This document shows positions 1 through 9,996 of a stretch of DNA of 52,260 bases, piece by piece. Position 1 is the first letter of the stretch, and each line of letters starts with the position of its first letter. The notes beneath the pieces were generated by a model. It saw only the letters and a list, made by a program, of their open reading frames with translations, did not search any database and had not been told where the DNA came from. Source of the DNA: an uncultured Actinomycetes bacterium (GTDB taxonomy: Bacteria; Actinomycetota; Actinomycetes; S36-B12); the NCBI GenBank assembly GCA_903832025.1, contig CAIKZY010000076.1:1-52260 (forward strand). Reading direction: 5' to 3'. Position numbers and translations under genes: made by a program.

Positions 1-118
1 AGGTCAGCTGTCGATCGAGACGTCTTTCCGCTGCCAATCAGGGAATCTGTCTTTCTGACAGTTTGTAATGTTGACATCTTGACTCTATGGCTTTCTGTAA
101 TACTCCCGGCATCGCTGA

Positions 119-168
119 CTGGCTCACCGGCTGGCTCACCGGCTGGCTCACCGGCTGGCTCACCGGCT
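119..168. repeat. 12-bp tandem direct repeat (ctggctcaccgg x4), possible iteron/centromere-like array
   Basis: Four perfect consecutive copies of ctggctcaccgg about 150 bp upstream of the parA start. Confidence 0.85.
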
Positions 169-315
169 GACCCCCTGCCTCACCACCTCACTCAACGCCC
201 TGACGCCTGGCCATCCGTCAGACTGGATGACTCACCGAACTGCGGCGTGTCTGCCCAAGTGCATGTCAGCTTGTAACTACTGTTTCCCGTGTTACTGCAG
301 GGATGTGGAGGTCTC

Positions 316-1152
316 ATGGCTGTTGTCCTTTGTCTCGCCGCTGAAAAAGGTGGCGTGGGCAAGTCCACCGTGGCCGCGAACTTGGCTGCCGCATTCGCGC
401 GGAGCGGATACGCAACGGTGCTCATTGACCTCGATCCGCAGGGCACGGCATCCAGTGCCTGGCTCGGGGTAACCTCTGACACCATTTCCAGTGCGGACTA
501 CCTCGTGCGGCCCGAGGCCGGGTCCACGATGGTGGTGGGGGAGGGCTGGATCCCAGCACCGGGGGTTCCAGGGCTCTGGGTGGTGCCGGCCGATCACGAT
601 CCCCTGGTTATCCGCGGCCGCGCCATGGTGACCGAGATGAATGCGGCTTTGATCCTGCGCAATCGCCTGCAGGCCCTCCAGGACGGCACACTCGGGGAGT
701 ACGCCGACATCGTCATCATCGACACCAAGGGCGCAGATCCGCATGAGCCGCTGGTGGCGGCGGGCTTGATTGCCGCTGACTTCGTTCTCCCGGTGCTCAT
801 TCCTGAGCCAGCCCAACTCGACGGGATCGCTCGGGTGGTGACCGCGGTGCACGCATTTGCCGAAGACGGTGTCTCCCAAGCGCAAGTGCTGCCACCATTG
901 GTAAATCAGTTCCCGCACGCGAATCAGGGCCGCAAGTCGGCAAATGTTGCCCAGAAACTTCTGGACGATGCCGGAGTGCCCCTTGCCGAAACCCGCATTC
1001 ATGCCTGGTCGGACGTGCGCATGGCGCAGTCAGAGAACACTCCGGTATGCGTGCACGCCCCAAAATCCAAGGCTGCGGGGGAGTACCACGCACTGGCCAA
1101 GGAACTGCGCAAGTCCATGGGCATAGGTAAGGCGCGAAAGGCGGTGTCCTGA
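316..1152 (+). CDS. parA: ParA/MinD-type partition ATPase
   Basis: AAEKGGVGKSTVAANLA deviant Walker A; DLDPQGTASSAW; start set at ATG 316 preceded by ggatgtggaggt. Confidence 0.9.
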   Translation: MAVVLCLAAEKGGVGKSTVAANLAAAFARSGYATVLIDLDPQGTASSAWLGVTSDTISSADYLVRPEAGSTMVVGEGWIPAPGVPGLWVVPADHDPLVIRGRAMVTEMNAALILRNRLQALQDGTLGEYADIVIIDTKGADPHEPLVAAGLIAADFVLPVLIPEPAQLDGIARVVTAVHAFAEDGVSQAQVLPPLVNQFPHANQGRKSANVAQKLLDDAGVPLAETRIHAWSDVRMAQSENTPVCVHAPKSKAAGEYHALAKELRKSMGIGKARKAVS

Positions 1153-1964
1153 TGTCGACGACCAATCAAGAGCGCGCCAAGAACTTGGCCGGGCTATTCG
1201 GCAAGCCTGCAGCGCGGGCTAACGAGGTGTCGGACGAGCCATCGGCAGACCCGACACCGAATGCTCCTGTGGCCAGGCAATCAGCAAAGTCGTCATCACG
1301 CCCGCCAGTGCGCGAATCCCGCGGTGGCAATGCACGACCGGTCTCCCCAAAGGCAGCTGCTCCATTGGTCGAAGAAAGTCATGCGATTGCCGCCGCAGTT
1401 GGCGTAATGGGCAAGGTCATCACGATCGCGGCGACAGATGCAGACCCCGGCTCGGTGGTGGGTGAGGCTGCAGATAACCCCACAGCAGTGGATGTGCACC
1501 CAATTGACCTTTCGCCCAGGCCAGTCGAACCGGCAACGCCGGAATCCTCCGCTGATCTCGTAACGGCCAAAGTGATCGAACTGCTGTGCACGCCAACGCG
1601 TTTGTCCGGCACCTCTGAGCGACATAACGTCCAAGTACCGCAGGCAACCTTGGATTTGTTGCGCGAGGTGGACAAGCGCCTGGCTCAGTCAGGGCGACCG
1701 GTGGTCTCGCGGAATGCGCTGCTGGCAGCAGCCGCGGAGCGGATCATCACCGACCCGGCACGCTTTGAGCATATGCAGGCTCCGGTCGCCCGCACCGGAA
1801 GTGCCGGAGTGCAAGGGCGCATCAGTCCCAATCTTCGAGTCCGCCTTCGTGCTGCGGTCTACAGCACTGACACACCGCTGGTGACTGCGCACGCCATGGC
1901 TCACGCCGTGAACGAATTGCTGGCGGCCGCCAAGCGTGGACTGCGGCTGTCTTCTCGTTCGTGA
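1152..1964 (+). CDS. ParA-partner DNA-binding protein (ribbon-helix-helix-like C-terminus, disordered N-terminus)
   Basis: Overlaps the parA stop; VQVPQATLDLLREVDKRL..SRNALLAAAAERII resembles RHH segments; position next to parA. Confidence 0.55.
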   Translation: MSTTNQERAKNLAGLFGKPAARANEVSDEPSADPTPNAPVARQSAKSSSRPPVRESRGGNARPVSPKAAAPLVEESHAIAAAVGVMGKVITIAATDADPGSVVGEAADNPTAVDVHPIDLSPRPVEPATPESSADLVTAKVIELLCTPTRLSGTSERHNVQVPQATLDLLREVDKRLAQSGRPVVSRNALLAAAAERIITDPARFEHMQAPVARTGSAGVQGRISPNLRVRLRAAVYSTDTPLVTAHAMAHAVNELLAAAKRGLRLSSRS

Positions 1965-2557
1965 CCAGCGGGGGAGCAGTTCACGCAGCACTGCGCCGAC
2001 GCGGACTCACCCTGGAATGGGCGACCTTGTCCTGGAATGTGATTGGCGTCCTGGTCTTGCTCGGCACCGCACTGACCGCCCATTCAGTTGCCCTGGGTGC
2101 GTTTGGCTTGGATTCGCTGCTCGAAATCGGCGCCAGCACCGTGGTGATCTGGGAGCTCAGCGAATCCAGCGAACGGCGCCAGGAGATGGGGCTGCGCATC
2201 ATTGGCCTTGCCTTCGCCGTGCTGGCGCTATACCTGGCAGTGCAATCGGTGATGGCGTTGACCGGCAACTGGGTAGCGCAGACCAGCCCATTGGGGATTG
2301 TCTGGACGGCGGTCACCGCGGTGGTGATGTTTGCCCTGGCTCGAGGAAAATCCATCACCGGTCAGGCGCTGGGCAATCCCGTACTGATCGCCGAGGCGCG
2401 CGTGACCGTGGTCGATGCCTGTTTGGCGTGTGTGGTGTTGCTTGGCCTGGTGTGCAACGCAATCCTTGGCTGGTGGTGGGCCGACCCGATTGCCGGCCTC
2501 GTGATTGCTGGCTACGCGGTGCGCGAAGCACGACATGCATGGTCAGCTGCGTCCTGA
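1961..2557 (+). CDS. Cation-efflux (CDF)-like membrane protein
   Basis: Multiple hydrophobic helices; GAFGLDSLLEIGASTVVIWEL and WWADPIAGLVIAGYAVREA resemble CDF membrane segments. Confidence 0.65.
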   Translation: MTSGGAVHAALRRRGLTLEWATLSWNVIGVLVLLGTALTAHSVALGAFGLDSLLEIGASTVVIWELSESSERRQEMGLRIIGLAFAVLALYLAVQSVMALTGNWVAQTSPLGIVWTAVTAVVMFALARGKSITGQALGNPVLIAEARVTVVDACLACVVLLGLVCNAILGWWWADPIAGLVIAGYAVREARHAWSAAS

Positions 2558-2605
2558 CCCGTGCACGTGATCGCCCCGCGAGGCACCGCACCATCGCCTC
2601 AACGG

Positions 2606-3874
2606 TTATCTCGCTGGGGTCATCAAAGACGCTAACGTGCTGCGGTCATACAGCGCCAGCGTGGACACCTCGCCTGTCCGGCCATGGCGATTCTTGGCCA
2701 CGATCAACCACAGGCTTTCGGGGAATTCCGCATCGCGATGCAGCAAGATCACCGCATCGGAGTCAGCTTCCAGCTGGCCGGACTCTCGCAGGTCTGCCAG
2801 GGTCGGGCGCTTTTCCGCCCGAGCCTCTGATGCTCGGTTGAGCTGCGATGCGGCGATGACTGCAACGCGCTCTTCGATCGCCAGTCGCTTGAGAGCACGG
2901 GAGATCGCTGCGACCTCAGTCTGTCGATTCTCCGACGTTCCTGTCGGGGGAGTGAGCAACTGCAAGTAGTCGATGAGCACGACCTCGATGGGATGCTTGC
3001 CCCGTCGCGAGACCCGAATCGCCGCAGCGATATCCGACACGGACATTGATGCGTCCACGATCGTGATCGGCTCCAGCGCAGCGGGAAGCGCAGTTGGCTT
3101 ATCCAATCGCAATTGGCTCATCGGCGTTGCGGTGTAGTTCGCCAGGCACCGTTCGAGAACTTCGCGACTAGTCATTTCCAATGTTACGTACAGCACGCCA
3201 TGACCACTTGCGGCAATGGACACTGCGGCCTGCGCCAGCGCGGTGGATTTCCCCGTTGCCGGCCTGGCGGCGATCAGCATCATGTGCCCGGGGATGGCAC
3301 CGCGAATATCGGTCTGGCTGGCCAGGTCTGGCAATCCGATCGAAATGGCCGGCGAGGTGGTTGCGGTCAACCATTCATCAAAGACGTCAGCGATCGGCAC
3401 CACAGCGCGCTGAGTTTCCCCTGCCACTGCCGACTCAATCTGCTCCCAGGCAAATCGATGCAGTGCCTCGGCGTCCTCGCTGGTAGCCGGCGTGGGGTTA
3501 GCTTCCACGGCTTGTTGAATGCGCAGTGAGGCAACCTGCAACTGGCGCAGTGAGGCAGATTCCAGGATGCGCTGGGCATACCAGGGGATCGAGGCGGCAA
3601 GGCACCCGTCGTGCACCAGGTCGGTAACTGCCGTTGCGCCCCCGATTCGCTCCAGCAGCCCATCGGCACGCAACTGGACCACCACCGCAGCGACATCACC
3701 GCCCAGCACCGGGTTTTGGTGGTACACCGCTAACGCGGCGCCATAGATCGATGCCAGGCGCTGATCGGTGAAGTGCTCCGTTCGAACAGGGGATTCCAGT
3801 CGGTCCGTCTCGCTCGGTGCGATCAGGACTCCACCGACAAATGCGCGCTCTAGAGAATCCTGGGCGGGGTTCAT
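2606..3874 (-). CDS. Replicative DNA helicase, DnaB family
   Basis: N-terminal DnaB-like domain (ERAFVGGVLI); AARPATGKSTALAQAA Walker A; VVLIDYLQLLTPP; SQLNRASEARAEKRPTLADLRESGQLEADSD. Confidence 0.9.
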   Translation of the reverse strand: MNPAQDSLERAFVGGVLIAPSETDRLESPVRTEHFTDQRLASIYGAALAVYHQNPVLGGDVAAVVVQLRADGLLERIGGATAVTDLVHDGCLAASIPWYAQRILESASLRQLQVASLRIQQAVEANPTPATSEDAEALHRFAWEQIESAVAGETQRAVVPIADVFDEWLTATTSPAISIGLPDLASQTDIRGAIPGHMMLIAARPATGKSTALAQAAVSIAASGHGVLYVTLEMTSREVLERCLANYTATPMSQLRLDKPTALPAALEPITIVDASMSVSDIAAAIRVSRRGKHPIEVVLIDYLQLLTPPTGTSENRQTEVAAISRALKRLAIEERVAVIAASQLNRASEARAEKRPTLADLRESGQLEADSDAVILLHRDAEFPESLWLIVAKNRHGRTGEVSTLALYDRSTLASLMTPAR

Positions 3875-4803
3875 GGACCGGCCTGCTCAGTGCTGATTGG
3901 CAGCAGCGCTGCCGATGTAAGGATGTAACGTACGTCGACCTTGGCTCCATCATTTGCTGCCAGGGCAGTGGCGTGGTCCAGGACCTGCTGTGCCCACTTG
4001 GGATAGCGCGTGGACAGTGCCAGGTACTGGCTGCCATCCATCAACGGGGTTGCAGCCTGTTCGGTAGCCAGGGGTTCACCCGCCAAGAACCCGTCAATGG
4101 CCTCCGGTCCGGATCGAAGGATCCAGTTGAGATACCGGGGAGGGGAGTCGATGCCACCGCGGTCGCGGACTGCCTCGACCAGGCGGAGCAACTTCTCGGC
4201 TCCTACCTGAGACACGATCTGCTCCGGCAGTTGTCCGACAAATCCGATCGAGGACAAGGCATCGGTCAGCCAGCGGGGAGTTGCTCCCGAGTGCTGTGTG
4301 TTCATAGGAGAAACAGCAACAACAGGATCGGGGAACTTGTGCCCGCTGTTTGCCACCGTCGGTGAGGGAACGCGTGGTTTGACGGGGTAGGCAATGACCT
4401 GCGCATTATTCCCGCGGGAATCTTTCCCCCGGGAAATCTTCCCTGGTCTAAGTGGATCAGGATCCGGCGACGTGAGTCCGGGAATGCATGTAACAAAGTA
4501 ACGTGTGGGAGTCGCGCCGAGGCCTCGCCCAAGCCGCTTGCCGTCAACGCGCACGATCAACCCCGCTGCGTTGAGATCCGCCAGCCATTTGGCGCAGGTC
4601 TTTCGAGTCACTCCAAGTGACGCCGCAAGGTCGTCGGCACTGATGTTGGTGCACCAGCCGCCGGGAACATCGGCAGAAGGGGCAGCCAGGTGGCACAGGC
4701 GCAGCAGCGCACCGAATAGGGCAGTGCCCAATTGCGCGGCAAGCTCGGCATCGCTGGCCAGTTCTGGAAAGCCTGGTGGCACGACAGTGCGCGAGGTCAG
4801 CAC
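3871..4803 (-). CDS. Winged-helix protein, candidate replication initiator/helicase loader
   Basis: 4-bp overlap with the downstream DnaB-like gene; ISADDLAASLGVTRKTCAKWLADLNAAGLIVRVDGKRLGRG resembles a wHTH. Confidence 0.5.
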   Translation of the reverse strand: MLTSRTVVPPGFPELASDAELAAQLGTALFGALLRLCHLAAPSADVPGGWCTNISADDLAASLGVTRKTCAKWLADLNAAGLIVRVDGKRLGRGLGATPTRYFVTCIPGLTSPDPDPLRPGKISRGKDSRGNNAQVIAYPVKPRVPSPTVANSGHKFPDPVVAVSPMNTQHSGATPRWLTDALSSIGFVGQLPEQIVSQVGAEKLLRLVEAVRDRGGIDSPPRYLNWILRSGPEAIDGFLAGEPLATEQAATPLMDGSQYLALSTRYPKWAQQVLDHATALAANDGAKVDVRYILTSAALLPISTEQAGP

Positions 4804-4825
4804 CAGATCACCTGGTCATCAGTGC

Positions 4826-5191
4826 TCATACCCACTGCTCTCGCAGATCGGTGTACCAGCGACCGATTTGTAGGCAGGCAACGGGGAATTGACGAAGTCG
4901 GTCGAGCGCACCCAGAGCTTGCAGCATCGTGGGCAGGATCTCGGCGGCTTCATGGCTGACCATCGGTGCGATCAACACGTCTTCAGCGCCGATGGAATCC
5001 GGCTTGGCAGGAAGCCCTGCTTGGCGCAGTCCCGGGGTGGTCAGCACTTTGGCCCACACCAGATCGGCTGCAGTCCAGGTGTCTGCAGGGGGGAGTACTC
5101 CTTCACGCTCCAGTTTGCGCGCGGTGGCTTCATTAATCCCGGTGAGACGGCATGCATGCGCCCTGGAGCGTGGGTCCAGGGGACGAGCCAT
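4826..5191 (-). CDS. MerR/HTH-like small regulator
   Basis: ORF 4826..5236, likely start at MARPLDPRSRAHACRLTGINEATARKLEREGVLPPADTWTAADLVWAKVL; HTH-like. Confidence 0.45.
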   Translation of the reverse strand: MARPLDPRSRAHACRLTGINEATARKLEREGVLPPADTWTAADLVWAKVLTTPGLRQAGLPAKPDSIGAEDVLIAPMVSHEAAEILPTMLQALGALDRLRQFPVACLQIGRWYTDLREQWV

Positions 5192-5388
5192 GCCCACATC
5201 TTTGTGCTCAATGAGGGTATTGAGCGGTAATGACACACCTGTTACTCGTACGCCTTGCGCTTTATCGATATTACGCGGGATTCATACGCATAATGCCATG
5301 AGTTATCCGTACGTTGTCCGAATATATTTCCCCGCATGCGGCACCCGGCTGGGCGGTAGGCGATCCTGTGCTGTCGCCAAAGTGAGGA

Positions 5389-6015
5389 ATGCGCATGTCC
5401 GACCTGCTCGCCCTGACCGTCTCAACTCGTGGACAGCAGTCGTGGTCGCTGCGGGTTCTGGAGGTGTTCCTGGCCCAGTTCGCCACGCGTTACGCCGATG
5501 CCGAAGTGTGTATGCGCGATCTCAACGCCCTGCCCCACATCAGCTTGGGCGCCCTGCAGGCTGGGCGGACCCCGGTCGACCAGCACACTGCGCAGCAGCG
5601 GCAGGACTTCGCCCTGCAGGCTGAACTTGTCGATGAGGTCGCCGCTTGTTAGCACCTGGTGATCGCTACCCCGATGTACAACTGGGGTCCACCCAGTGCC
5701 CTGAAGGCCTGGGTGGACCACTTCGTCAATATCCGCACCTTCTACGGCTCGCCCAGTCCGTTCGCCGGGAAGCAGATCACCGTCATCGTCTGCTCGGCAG
5801 GGCTGTATTCCCGAGGGGAGCTGATGGATGATGACGGGTTGAGGCCATGGTTGCGGATTGTGTTCCGCCGTCTAGGAAGTTCAGACGTTCATTTCATCGA
5901 CTGCGACCCCACCGGCCCGCTGGATCGAGGGACCGTGCAACTTGAAGATCCAGCCAGTGCTTGGGCCCAGGCCATGCGGCAGGTCACCGATCGGATTGCG
6001 GAATTGTCCGCTTAG
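5389..6015 (+). pseudogene. FMN-dependent NADH-azoreductase/flavodoxin-fold protein interrupted by one in-frame TAG
   Basis: ORFs 5389..5652 and 5659..6015 are in the same frame, separated by TAG 5650-5652; the second contains HLVIATPMYNWGPPSALKAWVDHFV. Confidence 0.75.
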
Positions 6016-6211
6016 GCCCATTGCATGCTGACCGCTGACTACCAGGAACTCTCACCCTCAAGGAGACAGTTGCGCTGATTGGCAGATCACGCCGATAGCT
6101 AGTGGTCGGGGCAAAGGGGCTATCGACTGGAACCGGGAGTTGACCCGGCTGATCTGGCATAAGCGCGTGCAATGGGTGAGGCGAAGCGAGGATCAATCCC
6201 GTGTCGAGGAT

Positions 6212-7687
6212 CTATCTCGGGCGCACAGCGCCCATCTGGTCGAGGAGTTCATCGACGTCAATGGTGGCAATCCGTGTCCCGGTGTCGCTGAATCCGTAGG
6301 GAAGGATTAGGCGCTTTCCGTGAATCACTCCGCCGCACGAGTAAACAACGTTGGGGACGTAGCCATTGCGCTCACTGGCAATGGGCTCCAGCAGCGGGCT
6401 GTCCAATGAACCCAGGAGTACCGTGGGGTCGTCCAGGTCGAGCAGGATCGCTCCCAGCACGTACTTGCGCATCGGCCCGGTGCCATGCGTGATGACGAGC
6501 CAACCGGCCTCGGTCTCCATCGGTGATCCGCAGTTGCCACTTTGGACCAACTCCCACGGCTGGGAGGACTGCGCAAATGTCTTTCCTCGCGACCAGTGAT
6601 ACCCGTCATCAGAGGTGGCGATTGAGTTCGCTTCCCGATCCCAGCGCGACAGGGCCATGTACGTGCCTCCGACCTGGCGAGGGAACAGTGCAATGCCCTT
6701 GTTCAAGGCTGCCGGACCGGTCAAGTCCGTGGAGGAAAAGCATCGAAAGTCGACAGTCTCCAGAACACGGGGGACAACGGACTGCCCATCGAATCCGGTG
6801 TAGGTGCAGCGATAACTAGTTTCCCCGCCGGGACCGGTGAACCGAACCCACCTGGCGTCCTCGATACCGCGCCGTTCGTTGGAAGCGGTCGGCCAGATAA
6901 CCCGCTCGCTCAGGACCGTGTCATCACCGAAGTCCACCTCATAGCTACTTCGCGCAATCACTTGCAAACGCTCGGCGATGGCGTCCACGCCTGCGACATG
7001 AAAGCGCTTGGAATGCAGTTGGGCCAATGTGACATCGAGTTCCTCAGGGGTGAAGCTGTCCGGCAGCATGCCCAAGACGAACATAAGGTCGTCTAATGGG
7101 AGCCCGGCATCGGTGGCGGCCTGCAGGACCAGCTTGCTGCGGAGCACGGTGTATCGACGAGCTTGGGTGGTGGCATAGGCAGTGGCATCGTCAACGCGTA
7201 TTGATCCGTCAGAGTCGAGCATCCCTGACCGGAAGACCATCGAGCTGATGTGGCCTTCGCCGACTGCACGGATGCTCATGATGAATCGCATCTGGCCGTC
7301 AGATAGCCCGGATTGGTCTGGGGCAGGAACCATTGATGGGTTGAAGTACGCCGTCGCCTCGAAGGCATACTCCTGGGTCAGATAGGCCCCGATGAGCAAC
7401 CGCCGTGCCTCACTGAGCTCGTTGTCCGGGTCGACCAGACCCGCTACGGCACCAAAGTGCAGCTCAAATTGCTGAATCAGGTCCTTGTGACGATCACGGA
7501 ATTCCACGATGGTGGAGTCCAAGACTTCGGCAACCACTGCATCGGGCAATGACATGGCGCGCGCGATGACACCTTTCGCCCGTGAGGTACCTCGTATCAG
7601 TTCTTCCTCGCCGGGGATGAAAATGCGACACATCACCCGATCTGGGTTCGGTCGCAATATGGTGTCCGTGCGAGTGACTAGACCCAT
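6212..7687 (-). CDS. Glycoside phosphorylase/hydrolase, GH130-like
   Basis: Beta-propeller style motifs (IEDARWVRFTGPGGETSYRCTYTGFDG; GNCGSPMETEAGWLVITHGTGPMRKYVLGAILLDLDDP). Confidence 0.75.
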   Translation of the reverse strand: MGLVTRTDTILRPNPDRVMCRIFIPGEEELIRGTSRAKGVIARAMSLPDAVVAEVLDSTIVEFRDRHKDLIQQFELHFGAVAGLVDPDNELSEARRLLIGAYLTQEYAFEATAYFNPSMVPAPDQSGLSDGQMRFIMSIRAVGEGHISSMVFRSGMLDSDGSIRVDDATAYATTQARRYTVLRSKLVLQAATDAGLPLDDLMFVLGMLPDSFTPEELDVTLAQLHSKRFHVAGVDAIAERLQVIARSSYEVDFGDDTVLSERVIWPTASNERRGIEDARWVRFTGPGGETSYRCTYTGFDGQSVVPRVLETVDFRCFSSTDLTGPAALNKGIALFPRQVGGTYMALSRWDREANSIATSDDGYHWSRGKTFAQSSQPWELVQSGNCGSPMETEAGWLVITHGTGPMRKYVLGAILLDLDDPTVLLGSLDSPLLEPIASERNGYVPNVVYSCGGVIHGKRLILPYGFSDTGTRIATIDVDELLDQMGAVRPR

Positions 7688-8718
7688 CGCATGTCTCCGA
7701 TCAAGGCGAGTCGACGCTGGTCAGTCATCAGGTATGCCAGCGTGGATTCTGCACCCTGATTGGTGTTGCGGCCGTGAATGGTGAGTCCGTCATAGCCCGC
7801 GCCAGTACGGGGATCGAACATGCGGGTTTGAGTGTCGTTGACCCCGTCAAACCAGCCGTACGCTGCTTCGATCGTTGCGAGCCACTGCCGCTCCTCGGTG
7901 ATCTCATATGCGGTTGAGACCGCATCAGTGATCGTGCTGAGCTCGATGGGTTGCTGATCGAAGCGTTGGCGAGTCTCATTCGGTCCCCAACCCCCAACTG
8001 CGGTGACGGAGAAGGCATCGGCATGCATCTCAACGGTCAACAGCCAGGTGAGCAGAGCTAATCCAGCATCGGTGACGGCGGGCCGGCCCAGCAATGCCCC
8101 ACCCGCGATCAGCACCTCAGGCAAGGCCGCATTGGCATACGTCAATCGAGGTTGAGGCCAAGGCCAGCTCGGTTCGGCCGGTTCGGGGATCATGTCGATG
8201 GCAGCATGAAGGAGGTCTTGCGATGGTCGATGGTGGGGAATGAGCCGAAGCACCTCGGCAGCTCCCAGCGCGGCGAACAGCATCGAATGCAACCACGGAC
8301 TTCGACGAGAAACCGAGAACTCATAGCGAGACAGGGCATCGCTGCGCACCATCGGATCAGGGTCATGGGTGGTCACGGTTCCCAAAGCCCAGATGGCGCG
8401 GCCCCAGGCGTCGGCGCACTCGGCAGGTCCTGACCAACGTCCAAGCACGTCGCAGCGATTGACGAACCCACCGCCGGCACCTTGAGCATGAGACAAGAAG
8501 CGCAGGTAGGTCAGCACGAGCCCGCGCAGTTCCGGGGATCGCACCCGGCTGCGCTCCATGACGATCAGCCCGCGGGCAACGTCGTCCACGCAGTAGCCAT
8601 GCTCACGCCTGGCAGAGGATCCGAGCGCGTGTTCGAAGAGTCCTCGGGCATCCGACATCGCCAGGAGGTGTTCGAAATTCAACTCTGGCTGGGTCAATTC
8701 AGCTCCCAGTCGGTGCAA
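7678..8718 (-). CDS. Glycosidase-like (alpha/alpha-toroid) protein linked to GH130
   Basis: Overlaps the 6212 gene; HGYCVDDVARGLIVMER, WPWPQPRLTYANAALPEVLIAGG. Confidence 0.55.
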   Translation of the reverse strand: MHRLGAELTQPELNFEHLLAMSDARGLFEHALGSSARREHGYCVDDVARGLIVMERSRVRSPELRGLVLTYLRFLSHAQGAGGGFVNRCDVLGRWSGPAECADAWGRAIWALGTVTTHDPDPMVRSDALSRYEFSVSRRSPWLHSMLFAALGAAEVLRLIPHHRPSQDLLHAAIDMIPEPAEPSWPWPQPRLTYANAALPEVLIAGGALLGRPAVTDAGLALLTWLLTVEMHADAFSVTAVGGWGPNETRQRFDQQPIELSTITDAVSTAYEITEERQWLATIEAAYGWFDGVNDTQTRMFDPRTGAGYDGLTIHGRNTNQGAESTLAYLMTDQRRLALIGDMRWV

Positions 8719-9883
8719 GGGTGATCAAAGTCGTATCGACGCCAGCGAGTTGGTGCTCAGTCGCTCGTCGGCTCTTCCTGGCAATCAACTCCTGCGCCAG
8801 GGTGACGTAGTCATCGGCGATTGCCGGCCACAAGAACATCGCTCCCTTTCTGGCCGCACGCTGTTGCAAGTCCTGGCGCAGGCCGTTGTTGCACAGGATC
8901 GCGCGGATGGCGCCGGCGATTGCTGTCGGATTGGCCTGTTCCACGAGGATTCCTGTTCCATCACCGAGCAATTCCATGGCATGGGGGAAGCGTGTGGAGA
9001 TCACCGGTTTCCCTGCCACAATTGCCTCCACCAGGACTCCGGAGGTTACCTGTTCCTTGGAGTCATATGGCAGGAGCACGACATCGGCGGAGTTGATGAT
9101 CTGGCTCAGGGATGGGGCATCCAGGTAGGCGTCGATGAATTCGACATCAGCAGATACTTTGCCAATCATTGCCCGATGCGTCAGTGATACTCGATAGTGC
9201 TCACCCTGGATCTCACGCACTTTGGGATGAGTTTGCCCGGCAATGACGTACTGCGGACGCGGGGAGAGATCAGCCAATTGCGCCAGCGCATCGATGCCCC
9301 ATTCGATGCCCTTCCCCTCGCTGAGCAGTCCCCAGGTGAGGACGATCGGCCGTTGCCCCTGGCGAAGCCCGTGCTGAGTGACTCGCAGGTCGGCTGAGCC
9401 GTGGGCGATCACGCGCACCTTCTCCTGAGCGACCGCGTAGTGCCGCAACAAGTTGCGTCGTCCGGTGAAGGTCATCGTGACCACCGCGTGAGCAGTATCC
9501 AAGATGGCTTGCATGATTTTTCGCTGATGTGAAGTAGGCGCTTTCAGCACGGTGTGGGCAACCACGATGATCGGAATGTGCACGTTGGACAGGATGTCGA
9601 CGATGTCCTGGCCATCCGAGCCGTCGAAAATGCCAAACTCGTGCTGCACGATCACGGCATCATGAGCATTGATCGTCTGCCATGTGGCGACATGGCCATT
9701 TCGAGCCCGGTGCCGCAGCACGACTGGATCAGAAATGACCGACTGCGCGATGTTCGAGCCGACCTCGATTACCGAGACACCAGTGCCATGCCGCCGCATC
9801 GCCGTGACCAGCGAGTGCGTGAAGGTTGCGATCCCGCACTGCGTTGGGGGAAACGTTCCAATCATCGCTACGTTGATCGACAT
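8699..9883 (-). CDS. Glycosyltransferase family 4 (GT-B)
   Basis: GTFPPTQCGIATFTHSLVTAM N-terminus; LLPYDSKEQVTSGVLVEAIVAGKPVISTRFPHAMELLGDGTGILV. Confidence 0.85.
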   Translation of the reverse strand: MSINVAMIGTFPPTQCGIATFTHSLVTAMRRHGTGVSVIEVGSNIAQSVISDPVVLRHRARNGHVATWQTINAHDAVIVQHEFGIFDGSDGQDIVDILSNVHIPIIVVAHTVLKAPTSHQRKIMQAILDTAHAVVTMTFTGRRNLLRHYAVAQEKVRVIAHGSADLRVTQHGLRQGQRPIVLTWGLLSEGKGIEWGIDALAQLADLSPRPQYVIAGQTHPKVREIQGEHYRVSLTHRAMIGKVSADVEFIDAYLDAPSLSQIINSADVVLLPYDSKEQVTSGVLVEAIVAGKPVISTRFPHAMELLGDGTGILVEQANPTAIAGAIRAILCNNGLRQDLQQRAARKGAMFLWPAIADDYVTLAQELIARKSRRATEHQLAGVDTTLITLAPTGS

Positions 9884-9963
9884 ATTTGCTCCTTGAGCGT
9901 GGTGAAGTCTTGGCGCATCGATCTAACCACGTAGAATGAGCGCATCAGGTGATATGTGCACGT

Positions 9964-9996
9964 ACTGTTCGGTCACTGTTCGGTCACTGTTCGAGC
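9964..9996. repeat. 11-bp direct repeats (actgttcggtc x2 plus actgttcgagc)
   Basis: Three consecutive 11-bp units in the intergenic region between divergent genes. Confidence 0.8.

Noticed and set aside
292-1002. Long antisense ORFs opposite parA, the DEAD helicase, the GT4-GT2 gene and others
   Set aside because: Typical spurious open frames in high-GC coding DNA; the sense frames have clear family motifs.
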